From Lunularia cruciata (taxonomy: Eukaryota > Streptophyta > Marchantiopsida > Lunulariales > Lunulariaceae), in NCBI GenBank assembly GCA_948567375.1, contig OX419756.1, positions 46,664,552-46,728,551 on the forward strand: a stretch of 64,000 bases of DNA, given 5' to 3'. Shown here in pieces: positions 1-12,493 of the stretch. The first letter of the stretch is position 1. Each line of letters begins with the position of its first letter. The notes beneath the pieces were generated by a model, which saw only the letters and a program-made list of their open reading frames with translations, was not told where the DNA came from and ran no database searches. Made by a program: the position numbers and the translations under genes.

Positions 1-422
1 ATGCACTTTTGAGGGCCTAAACGGATGAATTAGGCCCCAAAAATGTACAGATGCCTCCAAAGAAGATAAGGTTGGCCTTCCTTTTACCCTTGTTTGTCTC
101 ATCAAGACCTTTCCAATGGTACCTCACTCATACAATTGGAAGTTTCTCACAAGAATATTCCTTAAAGATTCCCTTCAGTCAACACTAGTTTGACCAGCTA
201 GATGGACCAGATCCAACATGTCACCCATACATGCATCTAATCTGAGGGTGAAGATCAATGACATGTCACAAATCCATGTGTCTGGTCCAAGAGTTGTGTT
301 TCCGTTGAATGTCTTTGCTTTGCTATACAATAAAGCCAAGGTGCTCCTTTGGGGCATTAGAGTTTTAGTGTGAAACTTGTGTTTTCTCTTTTGTGTTTCT
401 CTACTATCCTCAAAACATTACA
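1..422 (+). repeat. Family B LTR, 3' part
   Basis: The window opens inside an LTR that matches the family B LTRs at 31602-33088 and 32283-33024. They share the block around 'cctaaacggatgaattaggc', the following 'tttccaatggtacct' block, the 'ctcctttggggc' block near the presumed transcription start, and an ending in 'attaca'. The left end lies outside the window, so I cannot tell a solo LTR from the 3' LTR of an element. Confidence 0.75.
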
Positions 423-1144
423 ATGACTCAACTTGTTGAATCTAGAGAAATGCACACACATCTTGTAGGTTGCTAATTCACTGTCTCAGTCCTCAAATGG
501 TTGACAAAGTATGTTTCACTGCACTATGGAGGCAACACTTGACCCCTCCACTCCTTATATGCCAATTTTTTTGACACTACTCATCATGTACTCAGGTGAT
601 ACTCATTTGTTCTATATTTGATGCTCTAGATTCAATATCTAGAAATCAACACCTCACAATCAAATCTTTGAAGATTCCACTTCAAGCACGAGGACTAGAA
701 TGAGGAAAGATAGCCACAAGCTTGTATTCTCCATTCCATGGACAAAACTACTACATCATGACCTACAAGTACAAATTTTTGAAAGAAGCTAACCTCATAG
801 ACCACAAGAAGGATGGGAAGACACCATCAAGTCATACAAGGGAGAGACAAAAGAGGTAGAATTGGGCTAAGCTCCAATAGTATCAATATAAGATATCCAA
901 GCTATGCAAGTCATAAGGTCTACAAACTATTGGAGCATCCAAAGAAGCATCACCTAGAGTGATTGCTCTCTTATGGATTGCACCAGCCAATGCTCTCTAT
1001 GGAGCAATGGACATATGTTGTCTAAAGTATGCTACAAAGTATGAGAGTGATAGTGGTACTCCCTAGCATCTAATATGATAAGCTCTTGCACACTTCTTGA
1101 CAAAAGTATTGATGTTATGTCCATTGCTCCATATAACTCCAAGA

Positions 1145-3130
1145 CTAGAGGGACAAAGAGATGATCTTGTTGCATATCCCATACTTGGAGACCTTGCATG
1201 GTATAGCACCACTCACTGCCCATCCAGGAGGATGAGAAGTCACAACCTCCAAAATTGCATCTTGTGTAAGATCTATAACCACAACATCCACCACTATCAC
1301 CTGATCATCTTGGACCAAGTATAAGTCTATTTTGACATGTGGCATTTGCAAAGAAGATGAATGCTCCCTCTAAGCAAGGTATCCACTCTCTTGTGCCATA
1401 GAAAACACTATATCCTTGATGGCATCATGGGTAGCTATCCTTTGTCCTCCATAAGGACAATTTGTCATATAGACCACTACTACAGCTAGTGTAAAACCAC
1501 ACTCACAAGTGAATAACAAAAATGCAAACATGTGGACCAAACCTAGACGAAACCTCATCACTATAGAGAAAGTGGCTAGTGCAAGTTGGAATGCCCTAAT
1601 TTATAGTTGAGCTAGGATCCAAGAGCCTCTTTGCTGGAACAAGAGCAAAGATGTGCTCTCATGGTCCAATGAATAGACAAGTCAACTAAGAGAGAATGTA
1701 GCAGATGTTAATATTGTTGTTCCATCAAGGAAGACTACAAACCTCTAGTCCCATCTAATGATAGTGAAGCAAAGGATTGAAGGTCCTTACATGCCCATAG
1801 AGATAGACCATCTCTTGTCTGTTGCAATAACACCTAGAGAGAACATGATCTCTCCTCCACCTTAGTCACATAAGTCTCCAAAACTAGCCTATTAGCAACC
1901 ATAAAATAGGAGGAAAGTAGGGGTGCCAAGAGAGCCCAACTACCCAAAAATGATGTAGGTACTATCTCCTCCATAGATAATAAGCCTACTCCTCTACACA
2001 AGATTAGTAGAGATCCCTATCTACATGCCAAATCTCCCATCACACACTCAAATATCCTTGGTTTGATGATATCACTAAAGACTCCCATGATCCTCCTATC
2101 AAAAGCTCTCGGATGTGATAGGAAAGTCAATGAAGGAGGAATCATGCAGAGAAGGTAAGTAGGTCAATGTGCAATGGGTAATACTAGAGGAAAGTATAAA
2201 AAAGCCACTCACGGAGAAGTATCTCTGAGTAGAGGAAGGTCATCCACATGGATAATATCCTCTACAAGAGCAACGTCTAAGAAGCATGTGAAAAAATCCT
2301 TGGATCCTATTGGCACTCCAAGAATACATAGTCCATCTATAGATGTGACACACTCCTTTGGAAGCTCAAGGTAGGAAGGGATACTTGAAGGGGACCATGC
2401 TCTATACTTTGACACCTTAACTCTCAAGTCTACAAGATGTAGCTTGGTAGTCAAGTGATCAAAGGCTTGCCTAATCTGATCTACTGGGCCCACAATGTGT
2501 GTATTGTCTACTAAGGAGGGAAATACACAATCTAGTATGGCCAAAGTAGTAGATAAGAGAGCTCTAAAGTGAGCTATGGCAAACAAAGGTCTCCCTAAAG
2601 GATCTCCTTATTGTGTATTGACATTTCACTCCAAGACGGTGACTCACTCTTGGGATCACCCATGCTGGTATTAAAGAGAAGTAGGAGAGCCATAGAACAA
2701 CTGAAAGGGAATGATACTTGCCAAGGATCCACTGGCCTCCCTAAGCTCTCTAAAGGTGGATGCTCAAGAGACACTATTAAAAGCATTCTCAATATCTGCA
2801 TGTAAGACAACCTACTCCAGATGGATATCTAAGAGTGCCTTGATACCTAGGGAAATAGCCTTGCAACCTCCAAGTGAAGCTACTCCAAACTGATGTGGAT
2901 TGAGGTGCTCTTAGAAGTGAGATCAATGTTGAAGGACAATGGTGCAGCTAAACAAGTGCAAAAAGATTCTCCAATAGCAATCTGTTTAATGCCTCTCATG
3001 CCCTTCTCCATCACAAGAAGTTGACTAGCCTCCCAACACTTGACTAATTGACATAGGAATATCTCCTCTTGCTATAATTGTAGCCATCTAAATCAGCTTG
3101 GTAAATCCACTAGAAGGATCATCTTCCTAA
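1145..3130 (-). pseudogene. Decayed non-LTR-type reverse transcriptase
   Basis: Minus-strand translation, joined across many stops and frameshifts, follows a reverse transcriptase in the right order. At about 2930-3000 there is a 'GIKQIAIGES' finger block, then a palm block with 'ADIENAFNSVS' near 2760-2800. Next comes 'GDPLGRPLFAIAH' near 2570-2610, and then 'FPSLVDNTHIVGP' near 2480-2530 at the catalytic position, where LADD would be expected, so the second Asp is lost. The distal part at 1145-1600 includes 'ATHDAIKDIVFSMAQESG' and a block rich in 'VVVDVVV', like the C-terminal region that accompanies this class of RT. No integrase or LTR is linked to it. The palm and 'QGDPLG'-type motifs fit a LINE-like non-LTR RT. 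Related but weaker sequence may extend to about 480 and 3480. It is non-functional. Assignment to RT is fairly sure; the clade is not. Confidence 0.65.
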
Positions 3131-4416
3131 AAGCAATTTCTAAGATGCTTATATACCATCTTTGACAAGCCTCATGAGGAGAGGCAAGGGGTATTGCACA
3201 ACGCTTGTGCAAAAAGAAACCTATCAAGATATAAAAGATGCTCAAGTTGATAATCTAAGACCTTTAATGGTACTCCTTGTCCTGCCATAGGATGTAGTGA
3301 GCATAGGGAAGAGACAATCTCATCAATGGAACTAGCCATAGGCAAAGGGTGCAGCGTTCACATTGCTCTACTAAACTCTTTTGCTTGACCCAATATCTTA
3401 CACCATAGTAAAAGAGTGGAATTTGTGGTATCTTGTGGTAGAATCTGTCTCCTAACATGTGCAGCCCTAATCAACTCCTCTTATAGGGTAGCCCAATCTC
3501 TCACTTAGAATCAACAAAATCTAGCAGCCACCTCTATGTGCCCTACACGTTCTCTAGCATAACAAAGGCACCATCAAGGAAGTAAGAGGAATAAGAACCA
3601 TACTAAATCGTCCAAGGGATCACATGCCAAACAATCAAGTTGTAGGAAAAAAGCCTATTTAGCCTCATCATGGAGTGTATTGAGTAGCCTATGGAATAGA
3701 TATGGACATGGAAAACTACTTTCAAATAACCCCAAAATACAACACACTCTAGATGCTAACCACTCCCATGACTTGATTGGTATCCTTGGGACAGTCAATG
3801 AAGGGATAGATTAAGCATGCGTAATCTTGGCTTTCACTGTTGTTGCTTGCCTCACATGAGCATCCCAAGTGGTCCAATTATAGTCTTTGTGCATCCTTCC
3901 CACATGGATCTTTACCTCTTGCGAGGTAAAGCATCGATGACACATCATGCACAGTGTGTCCCGAGCAACTCTAGGCTACCTCACATGGGAAAGTGTAGCC
4001 ATGGCTAGCACAAGAATAACAATAGTAACCAATGATGCTACTCTCCGTATCTCCCCATATTTCCAAAACCACAACCTCTCACATCCCGACTCACATGATG
4101 AAATGCAATCTCTCCAAACCTTAAAAACTATAAACTCTCATAACTTTCAATTTCCATCTCAAAAATCTCAAACTAAATTCCCATTGAACTCAATCATGAA
4201 AACCAAGAGATTAAAAATGAAAATTCTAGATCCATCACTTTCAATGTGAAGTAGTCACTCTAAACCCTAAAACACCTAAAAGCACTCTCAACTTTCTACT
4301 CAATTCTCCATAGTCTTCAATCTAGGTACCAATGGAACCGAATTGAAAAATGAACAGAATCTACTATTCACCCTTGTGAGGCATGCAGATGAGCTCTCTA
4401 AAACTCTAGAATATCC
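3131..4416. other. Unassigned; probable upstream part of the RT relic
   Basis: Minus-strand sequence to about 3480 has the same style as the RT relic, with a short ORF at 3264-3458, and may be its N-terminal coding part. From about 3800 to 4400 I see only short ORFs without recognisable motifs and AT-rich sequence. Confidence 0.3.
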
Positions 4417-4491
4417 TTGACTCCTTCTCACTTTCCCCTTCCCTCTCCTCTCCTTTGGCGGAGAAGGAAGGGGAAAGTGAGAAGGAGTCAA
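4417..4491. repeat. Perfect 26-bp inverted repeat (hairpin)
   Basis: The arm at 4417-4442 is the exact reverse complement of 4466-4491 over 26 bases. The two arms are separated by a 23-base pyrimidine-rich loop. The arms are themselves purine/pyrimidine asymmetric. Matching stops at once on the outer side, where C4416 faces A4492. I see no TG/CA ends or target duplication marking a transposon. Confidence 0.85.
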
Positions 4492-7400
4492 AGATGAAAC
4501 ATGAAAGTACAGATTTGTTGGGGTTGCACCTGCTTCTCCTCTTATGACCAGTTGTCTCTCTGACCTGTCATGACCGATACTATTGAGGTTTAGCACCATT
4601 TTAATTCCTCTGTCTTCTCTTCGTACTGTTTAATTTAATGGGGGTTGGGGGTTTCCCATCCTTCTTGTTATCCTACGCGATCGCCTTGCTCATGACCAAT
4701 TGTTGCTAAAATGACTCTTCTGTCGCTCAATCATTCTGCAACGCAGTTAAGGAGGTCTCTCAAAGATGAATACTGCCACTCTTCCATATAAGGCGCTCAA
4801 GCATGATGGGGCTCTCCTGTGATTTTAAGTCTGTCATGGCTTTTATTCCTAACGAGATTAGTGGATGGTCTTCTAATGTGTGTCTCCCACTTGATTTTAA
4901 CCCAATAACCAATCAGGCATAGCAACTACTCAAACACGAGGTTAAGTAGATAGTCGTTTCATTTGGAAGCTACAGAGTGTAAGTATGGCATCAATTGATC
5001 ATCAACATGTGGTTTTTAATTTCGTTCAACTACATTGACGGCTGTTATGAGGTCCTCCATCGAGATTTGATTCTCGTATTCAAGTTTCACACTTCCCATA
5101 ATCATGGTCGTCTCCTTTTCTCATTCGGATTTAGTAGATCTATTCCATTGAGCGCTCCATATGTTTCACCAATTGTGGGCTGTCTTCCCCACACGAGAGT
5201 TCCGTCCGCAAACCTAATTCAGTAAATATGAGCGCTCGATTACAACGTCACGATCTCCAATATGATTCAGAGATACAAATTTTCTTGCATATGGACAAGG
5301 AGTTCTGGTTCGTTCCATTTACATGACGCTCAAGTGGATCTATCCGATGCGAGCCCTGTGATTGACATGTTCTCTAGTATGTATGACTAAGAGGTCATAT
5401 TATATGACTTCCCATGACCAGTATGCGTGACTGAGACTGTCCCTCTTCTGTGACTTGCACTAACTCTTCAGTCACCATGGTTCCGCAGTTTTTAAGCGAC
5501 ACATCTGATGATACTAGCTCAACTTATCTGTACTGGTCCGTTCTCCCAGCTGAACCTTACAATAAGGTCCAAGTTCCCCGCTTCAAGTGCGTAAACATCG
5601 AATCTATAACTTACCAGATCTGAGATGAAATGTAGGAGTGCTAATGATTACCACCTCTGCTGAATGGCATCTTGCACGGTGCACCTCTCTGCGATCATGT
5701 ATGAACAATAAGGGAAGTAACATCTCAACACAATCTATACTATAGACAATGTTAAAGCAGGTTAGCCATGTGAGTGGCATCATTATCAAACATTGGCTTG
5801 TGGTACACAGAAAGCCATGTAGATCACCGATGACAAGGGAAGTCCACATTCTTTCCGTACGAGTTTCACTTATGCTCTACCATGTATATAAGTGTTCACT
5901 CGTGATTCTTTTCGTAATATTCTTCAGATATGGTATGATACAGATACGAGCACCGTTCGTTGAGTAACAGTAGTGATCGAGCAGATTTGTTACATGCACT
6001 TCTCCATTAGTGTTTTACAGCTGTGTTCTGAAGAGATCTATTCTGAGAGATGGCATGTTCAGATCATGGCCATACTTCGCCTTGGACGAGAGAGCGGGAG
6101 TTGATGAAAGCAGAGTGATTGCCAATGAATGTAGCTCATAATCAGATAACTTCGAGTTCTAGAACATCAAACATTCCGTTGACCGTTGGAGGAGATTCTT
6201 CAAGAAAGAATTTGTATCAAAGTTTCTATTGCTATCCTCTCCTAATCTGCAAGAAGATCTCAAGTTTCACAAGGACAATGAAATGTCACTCGTTATTCAT
6301 TTGGGAGCATACCATCCCGAAGAACCTACTGCTGGCAATTTAAATATGCAAATGGAATGGAACTACCAGCCAGAAGTTATCCCCAAGAACCTGTTTTGCT
6401 GGAAATCTTAAACATGCAGATAAAATAGAACCCATCAAAGATCACAACTTCCCCATAGAAAAGAGACTAGCGAAATATTAGAAAGTGGACAAGGCCAAAA
6501 AAACGTGCCGAAAGTTTCCAATTCGATGAAGAAACTTAACCTCCTGAAGATCTAGATTGAGGATTGAAGGAGATATATCGGTGTGTCAAAGTGGATCGAA
6601 GGAGTGGAGAGATAGAGATTCAATTTATTTGACAAGAAAGTGGAGAAGAATTCGACAGAGTTGATAATTTGTTTTTTTAATTTTAAACGTGGTTTAAATA
6701 TACTAATGCAAACATTTATGACCTTCAGATCATTTTATTTCCAATTTCCATTTTTTATCATCTTTTAGCTTTAAGTGGTGACTAATCTGACAATTATACC
6801 TTCTGTATAGTTATAGTTAATCAAATTATCTTATGTTTACGTTCATGTTATTCATAAGATCAATATAAGATGGTTTATTTTTTCATCTTGTATTTCTTTT
6901 GAACAGATCAAATCACAACACATAAATAAGTTGAGATGTATGATATATTTCCTTACGCATCGCTTATGAAGTTATAGGCAAAGTGTGTTATTTTTATCTA
7001 AAAAAAATCTATATTTACTAATACGGGACCCAAATCTCCTATACAGATTGAAGCATGTGGTGACTTGGTGTCAACTAAATACTAGTCAAGTCTATAAGAA
7101 CAAGTTTTCCCCTCAAGGATATTGATCAAAATTGACTAGAACTGAATAGAAGTGTCACTTTATCATAGTTCATTTATTATTTCCTATTCAACCTCTTGTG
7201 CATGAACTACTCCCTTCCAAAAGAGTGTAGTGTCATCTCTATGACACACTACAGAAAAAAGAAAATTAACAATCACTTTCACTACAAGTAGTTTCCACTC
7301 CTGAAGGTGATGGTTCACTTCACACCAAAGGTCTTTTTGCCCCAAAGACATCTACTTTGAAGGCATGCACTACCCTTCCACGAGGGCATGACCCTAAAGG

Positions 7401-8039
7401 CATCTTCTTGTTGGCCAAATGCTCTTGCTTTTTTATTCCATGGTACTCTCAAGGCTCAAAATCTGACTTGATTCCTCAACATATTATTTCACTCCTTTAG
7501 CTCCCTTAGGAATAACACATCCTGATCAAGTACAAATACACCTCTCTATACTCTAGAAATTATGATTCTATTGTGAAATTCCTCACCACTACTCAACACA
7601 TGTATTCATCAACATTTAGAACAAAGAGATTACAATTTTGCAAAGAGCTGAATTTTGGTGGTGTGCAAAATTGCATGGGTAAGTGAAATTGAAAAACCTT
7701 TGGCCAAAGCCTTATATACATTTTCTACTTTGCCCCAAAGGAATTTAATAATTAGGCGGATTTCTTAGTAGTTTTTTTTATCTCTTTCTACATTACTCAC
7801 TTAGGATTCTAATCATATCTTATAATAATCATCTATAAACTAATTAAGCTACTAAACGTGTCACTGAAGGTGTCAAGTCTTTGCCAAAGTCAATTTGAAA
7901 TATACATTCTTTGTACTTAGAACTCGAAAGTCTTACTCAACAGAAAAGTCTTGTACAACACTAAAGTCATTCTTTTTGAAATATTTACCACCAAGAAGGA
8001 CTTTTTGTTACTCTAGCATAGTTATCTCTCCTTCAGCAA
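4492..8039. other. No gene recognised
   Basis: Base composition is more mixed at 4620-6640 than around it, with several CG dinucleotides and short unconvincing ORFs at 5749-5967 and 6119-6411. This could be single-copy DNA or an old gene flank. From 6660 to 8040 the sequence is AT-rich with no coding motif that I can see. Confidence 0.4.
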
Positions 8040-10040
8040 GATGAAGCAACCTTGGTTTAGAGCTATGTTGCAAAGAACTACCTTCACTTCTCTAAGCAAC
8101 CTCAAGGTCTCTTTGGTCTGCTCTCTATCCTTGTTTATATTTAGTAGGTAGGTATTGCATACTTTGGTGAAATTTCTATCCAAATGCTCTTTCAATCAAA
8201 AGGCAAGCAAGTCCCTTTGGTCCTCCTTGTAGGTTTGACCTCTAACTTCTGAACCTACAGCTTCAAATCTTGGATCTTTGTCTTCAATGCTCTTTCCTTT
8301 GCCTCCTCCTTCAAGATCTTCATGAATTAGTGTTGCATTTCTTCTAGTTGTTGAATAGTCTTTAACTTCAATTCCTCCAAGTGTTAGTTCAAAATGCCTA
8401 CTTCCTTCTTATTTAGATCTTTGGCCATCTGCTCTAATTGAAGGGTCACTTCCTTTTGATATCAGGCCAATTGCATATCCAATGTTACAATCTTAATCTT
8501 AGCATTCTCCAATTTGTTTCAAATGCTTACAACTTCTTTGTCTATGGCACAAAGCTTATCTTTGTATCCAAGCTGCATTTCCATGTTCTTTATGTGAAGC
8601 TTGCCCATATCCTAGTTCCTTCTCTTGCTCCAGTTTGTTGCAAATGCTTACCACTTCATTGTCTCTAGCCCAAAGCTTATCTTTGTGTCCAAGATGCATT
8701 TCCTTGTTCTTTATGTGAAGCTTGCCTATGTCCAATTGCAGCCTACCCAGTTCCTTCTCTTGCTCCTTCTATCCTACAATGAAAGAGGTATTTTGTCTTC
8801 TTATCTCAAACAACTCCTTTGTTCGGGAGTTCACCTTCTTCACCTCTTCCTTATGCAAGTTTCAGGCCTAAGCTATCTCCTCCTTTGCTTTGCATTCCTT
8901 TTCCTTCTGTTTTATAACTCCTTGTGCATAATCTGCACCAAGGTAGTGTAATATATGATCTTTGGGCATTCTTGCTAGTATTGGAGGAATAAGAGCTCCA
9001 TCAATTGTCGTATTACTCCATTGTAGTATTCTTCAAAGATACATCAATTACTTGCGGATTTCTTCTTGGTCTTTTTGTTGGTGTGGAGTTCTTTGGCAGA
9101 GGGTCTTGTTACTTATTTGCCTTTGTGGTAGCTCTCTCCTTGTCTACCAGCACAAACTTCACAATGGCTTCATACTCTACATTTGTCTCTTTATACTTCT
9201 TACTCATTGATTCGTCTTCAATCTACAAGGCAAAGTAACCCTTAGCTACAAGTGGCTTGGAAATTTCTTTCGCTCTTCCTTGGTGAGTAAGTTGAGACCC
9301 ATATAAAAGTGGATTGCAAAGGGGACCAAGTATGTAACTCCACCATTTTCTTCCATTTTTTTTGTGCGGGCTCTTTGCTTTGTGATAAAAACATATTTGC
9401 CAATTCACTAGTTCCACATTATACATATAGTTGAAGAAGATTGCTTTGCTATTGGTGAGGTAAGTAGTTTGCTTGTGTCAAAATAGCTTCATAATTGCTT
9501 TGATGATTGCCTTTGGGTCGGATCTTTGTAACTTTCAACTTGCCATCCATTGTTCTTTTGTCGCTTTTAAGCAAATGTTGCCTTGATGTCTTTGGTCAAC
9601 AACTTTTTTGTGAACTTTGTATCAAGTGTCATTACTCTTGAGGGTCCTACATCTAGGCCAAGTACATTCCTCCAATTCTCTCTAGTCCAATTGTAAGGAT
9701 GGCCTCACAAATCGCTTGTTGTTCTCTCCTTCTTCTCCTTCATCTCATGAATAATCCCATAATCACTTTGTTCCCAATTCCAAAGCAAAAAAGGCTAGAT
9801 ACTTGCTTTGGATCACCTCACTTCTACAAAAGATTGCACACTTATGCTTTGTAGGTTTTAGAAGATGACTTTGGGGATTTTCCTCATGAGTTTTTGAATG
9901 AACACTATATTGTTTCTCTAAGGAATTATGGGTATGAAGGCAAATGTGGGTCAGCTTTGAAGGTAGGAAAGACTACAAAGACTATGGAGGCTTGGAAAAT
10001 TCTAACCTTACTCAATGTTGAAGATAAATTGCTCTATGAA
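8040..10040 (-). pseudogene. Decayed coiled-coil ORF of unknown family
   Basis: Read on the minus strand, this stretch gives long runs of Glu/Lys/Leu/Gln-rich sequence with heptad-like spacing, broken by stops. Examples are 'QEKELGRLQLDIGKLHIKNK' near 8720-8770 and 'LEELKLKTIQQLEEMQ' near 8330-8380. The upstream half (9200-10040) has a more globular composition, including 'YNWTRENWRNVLGLDVGPS' near 9650-9700. On the plus strand the same DNA is pyrimidine-rich and its ORFs are shadows. Long coiled coils after a globular part occur in ORFs of several plant repeat families and in host proteins, and I cannot choose between these. It is a non-functional relic. Confidence 0.45.
8507..8762 (-). repeat. 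Two-unit tandem duplication inside the coiled-coil relic
   Basis: The segments at 8507-8627 and 8628-8762 are diverged copies. Both contain the 'aaagcttatctttgt' and 'ttctttatgtgaagcttgcc' blocks and end at 'ttctcttg'. The duplication extends the heptad array of the encoded coiled coil. Confidence 0.8.
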
Positions 10041-10370
10041 AAGTGAAATTTGCTAGTGACCTCTTGGTTTTATAGACAAAGTCTTGAATCAATCAATAGC
10101 TAGGGAATGGTTGGACACTTGTCATGCATTTGGTGTGTAGTACTTCTCTATGCATGCAAAACATCCCTTTAATGGTTGTTATCACACATGGAAGTCATGT
10201 GCCAAATACCAGCAATCTTCCTTAAATGCAAGCCACCTCCCTAGACACAAATGGTTTTTAGTAGTAGTTCTTTAACCAAGTGGTGGCACATTCAAATTTG
10301 TGTATGATCTTTGAATACATCAATGTCTAGACCAAAAAAAAGTTTTTGACCAAAGTTCTTCCAAGCTAAA

Positions 10371-10480
10371 GCTACTTGTACTTGAGTTCCTTGCCTCTAA
10401 CCAACCAAAGTGTCTTTGGCTTTGGGCTACTTGTACTTGAGTTCCTTGCCTCTAACCAACCAAAGTGTCTTTGGCTTTGG
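10371..10480. repeat. Exact 55-bp tandem duplication
   Basis: Two adjacent 55-base units, 10371-10425 and 10426-10480, appear identical. Each begins 'gctacttgtacttgagttcc' and ends 'tttggctttggg'. Their identity implies a recent event. Confidence 0.85.
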
Positions 10481-12493
10481 GCTTCTATCACTCGTACCGT
10501 TGCATAAACATACAAATGTCTAAAGTGCACCTTAACTAAGAAACTTTCCTTGACACTTTGAACTTTTCTAGATTATACTTTAAGTCGGCCAGAAGACGAT
10601 ACCCAATCCTTGGCACTTTGGATTCCTCAAGATTATGTTTTAAGTTGCCAAAAACCTAATAATACGTGGCCGTCCATTTTATTAGTTTACAACGAATATA
10701 CTAGTAAAAATGGTGCAATCTCCTGTCTCCTTTGTACCTCGTGCCTCTTTTCCTCTCCGAATTAACTCCGTAGTGCCCAGGAGAGACCTTGGCGTAGTTC
10801 GGCACTCGTTAGCTAAATGTGTAATGCTCCACAATGGTCTCAGGAAATATATTCACGAGTATATCCATAAGTCACGTGTTTCGAGACCACCGGGCTTCTG
10901 GTTCCAATTACGTCCAATTACATTTGGAAGGTTTCAACTCGAATGTCGGTCCAGATAAGTCGTTTGCACTTGGACAAGGCTGTTCGTGCATCTTTCTATA
11001 CTTCGTCCTGATTTTGTAATGTTCACATTTAAGAGCGATTCCCGCAAGACCGTTCGAGTAATCGCGACACTGGTCAATTCACATTAGGAAACTTCGGATT
11101 CAGCTCCAAGCCCCTTATCATGGAACCATGACGCCAGGGGTAGGAGAGTGCATCTCCGTCCCCATGAAGATGAAGATTGTAACTATCCGCAAGTGCAGGT
11201 CAGCCCAGGCTCTATCCTGCAGCCAAGGGCTGTAGATGCATCCATCCGTTTACAATACAACAGGGCCACCAAAGCCTGGAATGGGAACACGAAGAGATTG
11301 TATGCTCCAGCACAGGGAATGAAGAGAAAGCTCAGATACTGAAGGGAGGTGTAGTCCTCAAGCCATGTCATACTATAGATGGTCTAGGTGCAATCTCAGA
11401 TACTGACCAGAGGAAAAGGTCGAGTTTCTCCACGAAATAGAGGCCGACTCAGCTCAAATTTCAAGCGCAATATGATCCGCATGTGAGAGATGGACGTACA
11501 GAGGGCACGGATTTTATCCACAAGTTTCCAGACAAACAGCGTTCTGTGCAAGCAAGAACAATATATTCACAAAGTTGATCAAACCATATCTCTTATCTGA
11601 TCAGAACTCTAGCTTTTCAAAATGGGATATTAAGTTTCTGAGACAATAATTGAGAGACGATGAGATAAATACAAAGACCAGATTCACTCCAAGGTTATTG
11701 ATGATCCAAGCTTGGAAGTAGTTCCCCAGTTCCCCGTACTTCAAATTTACTCTCTTTTACACACCCAGTACCACGCAACTGGCAGGATAATGAACAAGCC
11801 AAGACTTGGCTAACAGGCAAAATTGGCACTAGCATATTCGTCGTTTCACTTCACCATTTCCCAAAGACTCTCTGTAAAGGATTGGGAACCTGAGGCTGCA
11901 GGTAGTACCTCAGACACAGACGGAGCTACGTACTCACCTACCTTGTGCGCAGTTGGCACACAAGTCTCTAGCGGTACATGCAACGAAATGCGAAGCACTT
12001 GCAGAAGTGAAAGTAGCAAATGCTGGAAATATTCTGATGTTTCTCGTCGTCTAGATGTAGAATGAAGCATTCAATTGACAGTAAATTATGGCTTAACTAA
12101 ACCATCGTTGGAAGTTTTCAGACCGCTATTTCAAGCATTAGGACACTAATCCTTTCTCATAAATACTCAGGTATACTAATCTATGCCTTACTAAACGAAC
12201 CGGGCTCTTCACGGAGGAGTTGTAGCTGACGCAAGCACCAAACCTCATGCAATTTCAGCGTTTAGCATGGCTGCTCCGCTCCTATACTTCATCCTGGAGA
12301 GTTCAAACTTCATAGAGAGTAGTCGTTGTGGATTAACCAGATAAAGTTGCTCAACTTGTCAGAAAACAAACAAGAGGGAGGGTACTTATCAAGTAAATCC
12401 AGAAGTAAAGTCGCTCGCAAGAAAGAATTCCCCGGAACTTGAGATACAAAGCCTTTGGAGTATCTTGCTCCTCAAGGGACACTGGTAGATACT
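10481..12493. other. 3' flank of DRG2, no gene recognised
   Basis: From about 10700 the DNA is less AT-rich than the transposon areas, as expected near a gene. Candidate ORFs at 10710-10958, 11148-11342 and 11823-12065 have no recognised motif and overlap ORFs in other frames. The part nearest 12493 should include the DRG2 3' UTR. I see no obvious canonical AATAAA that I would commit to. Confidence 0.4.
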
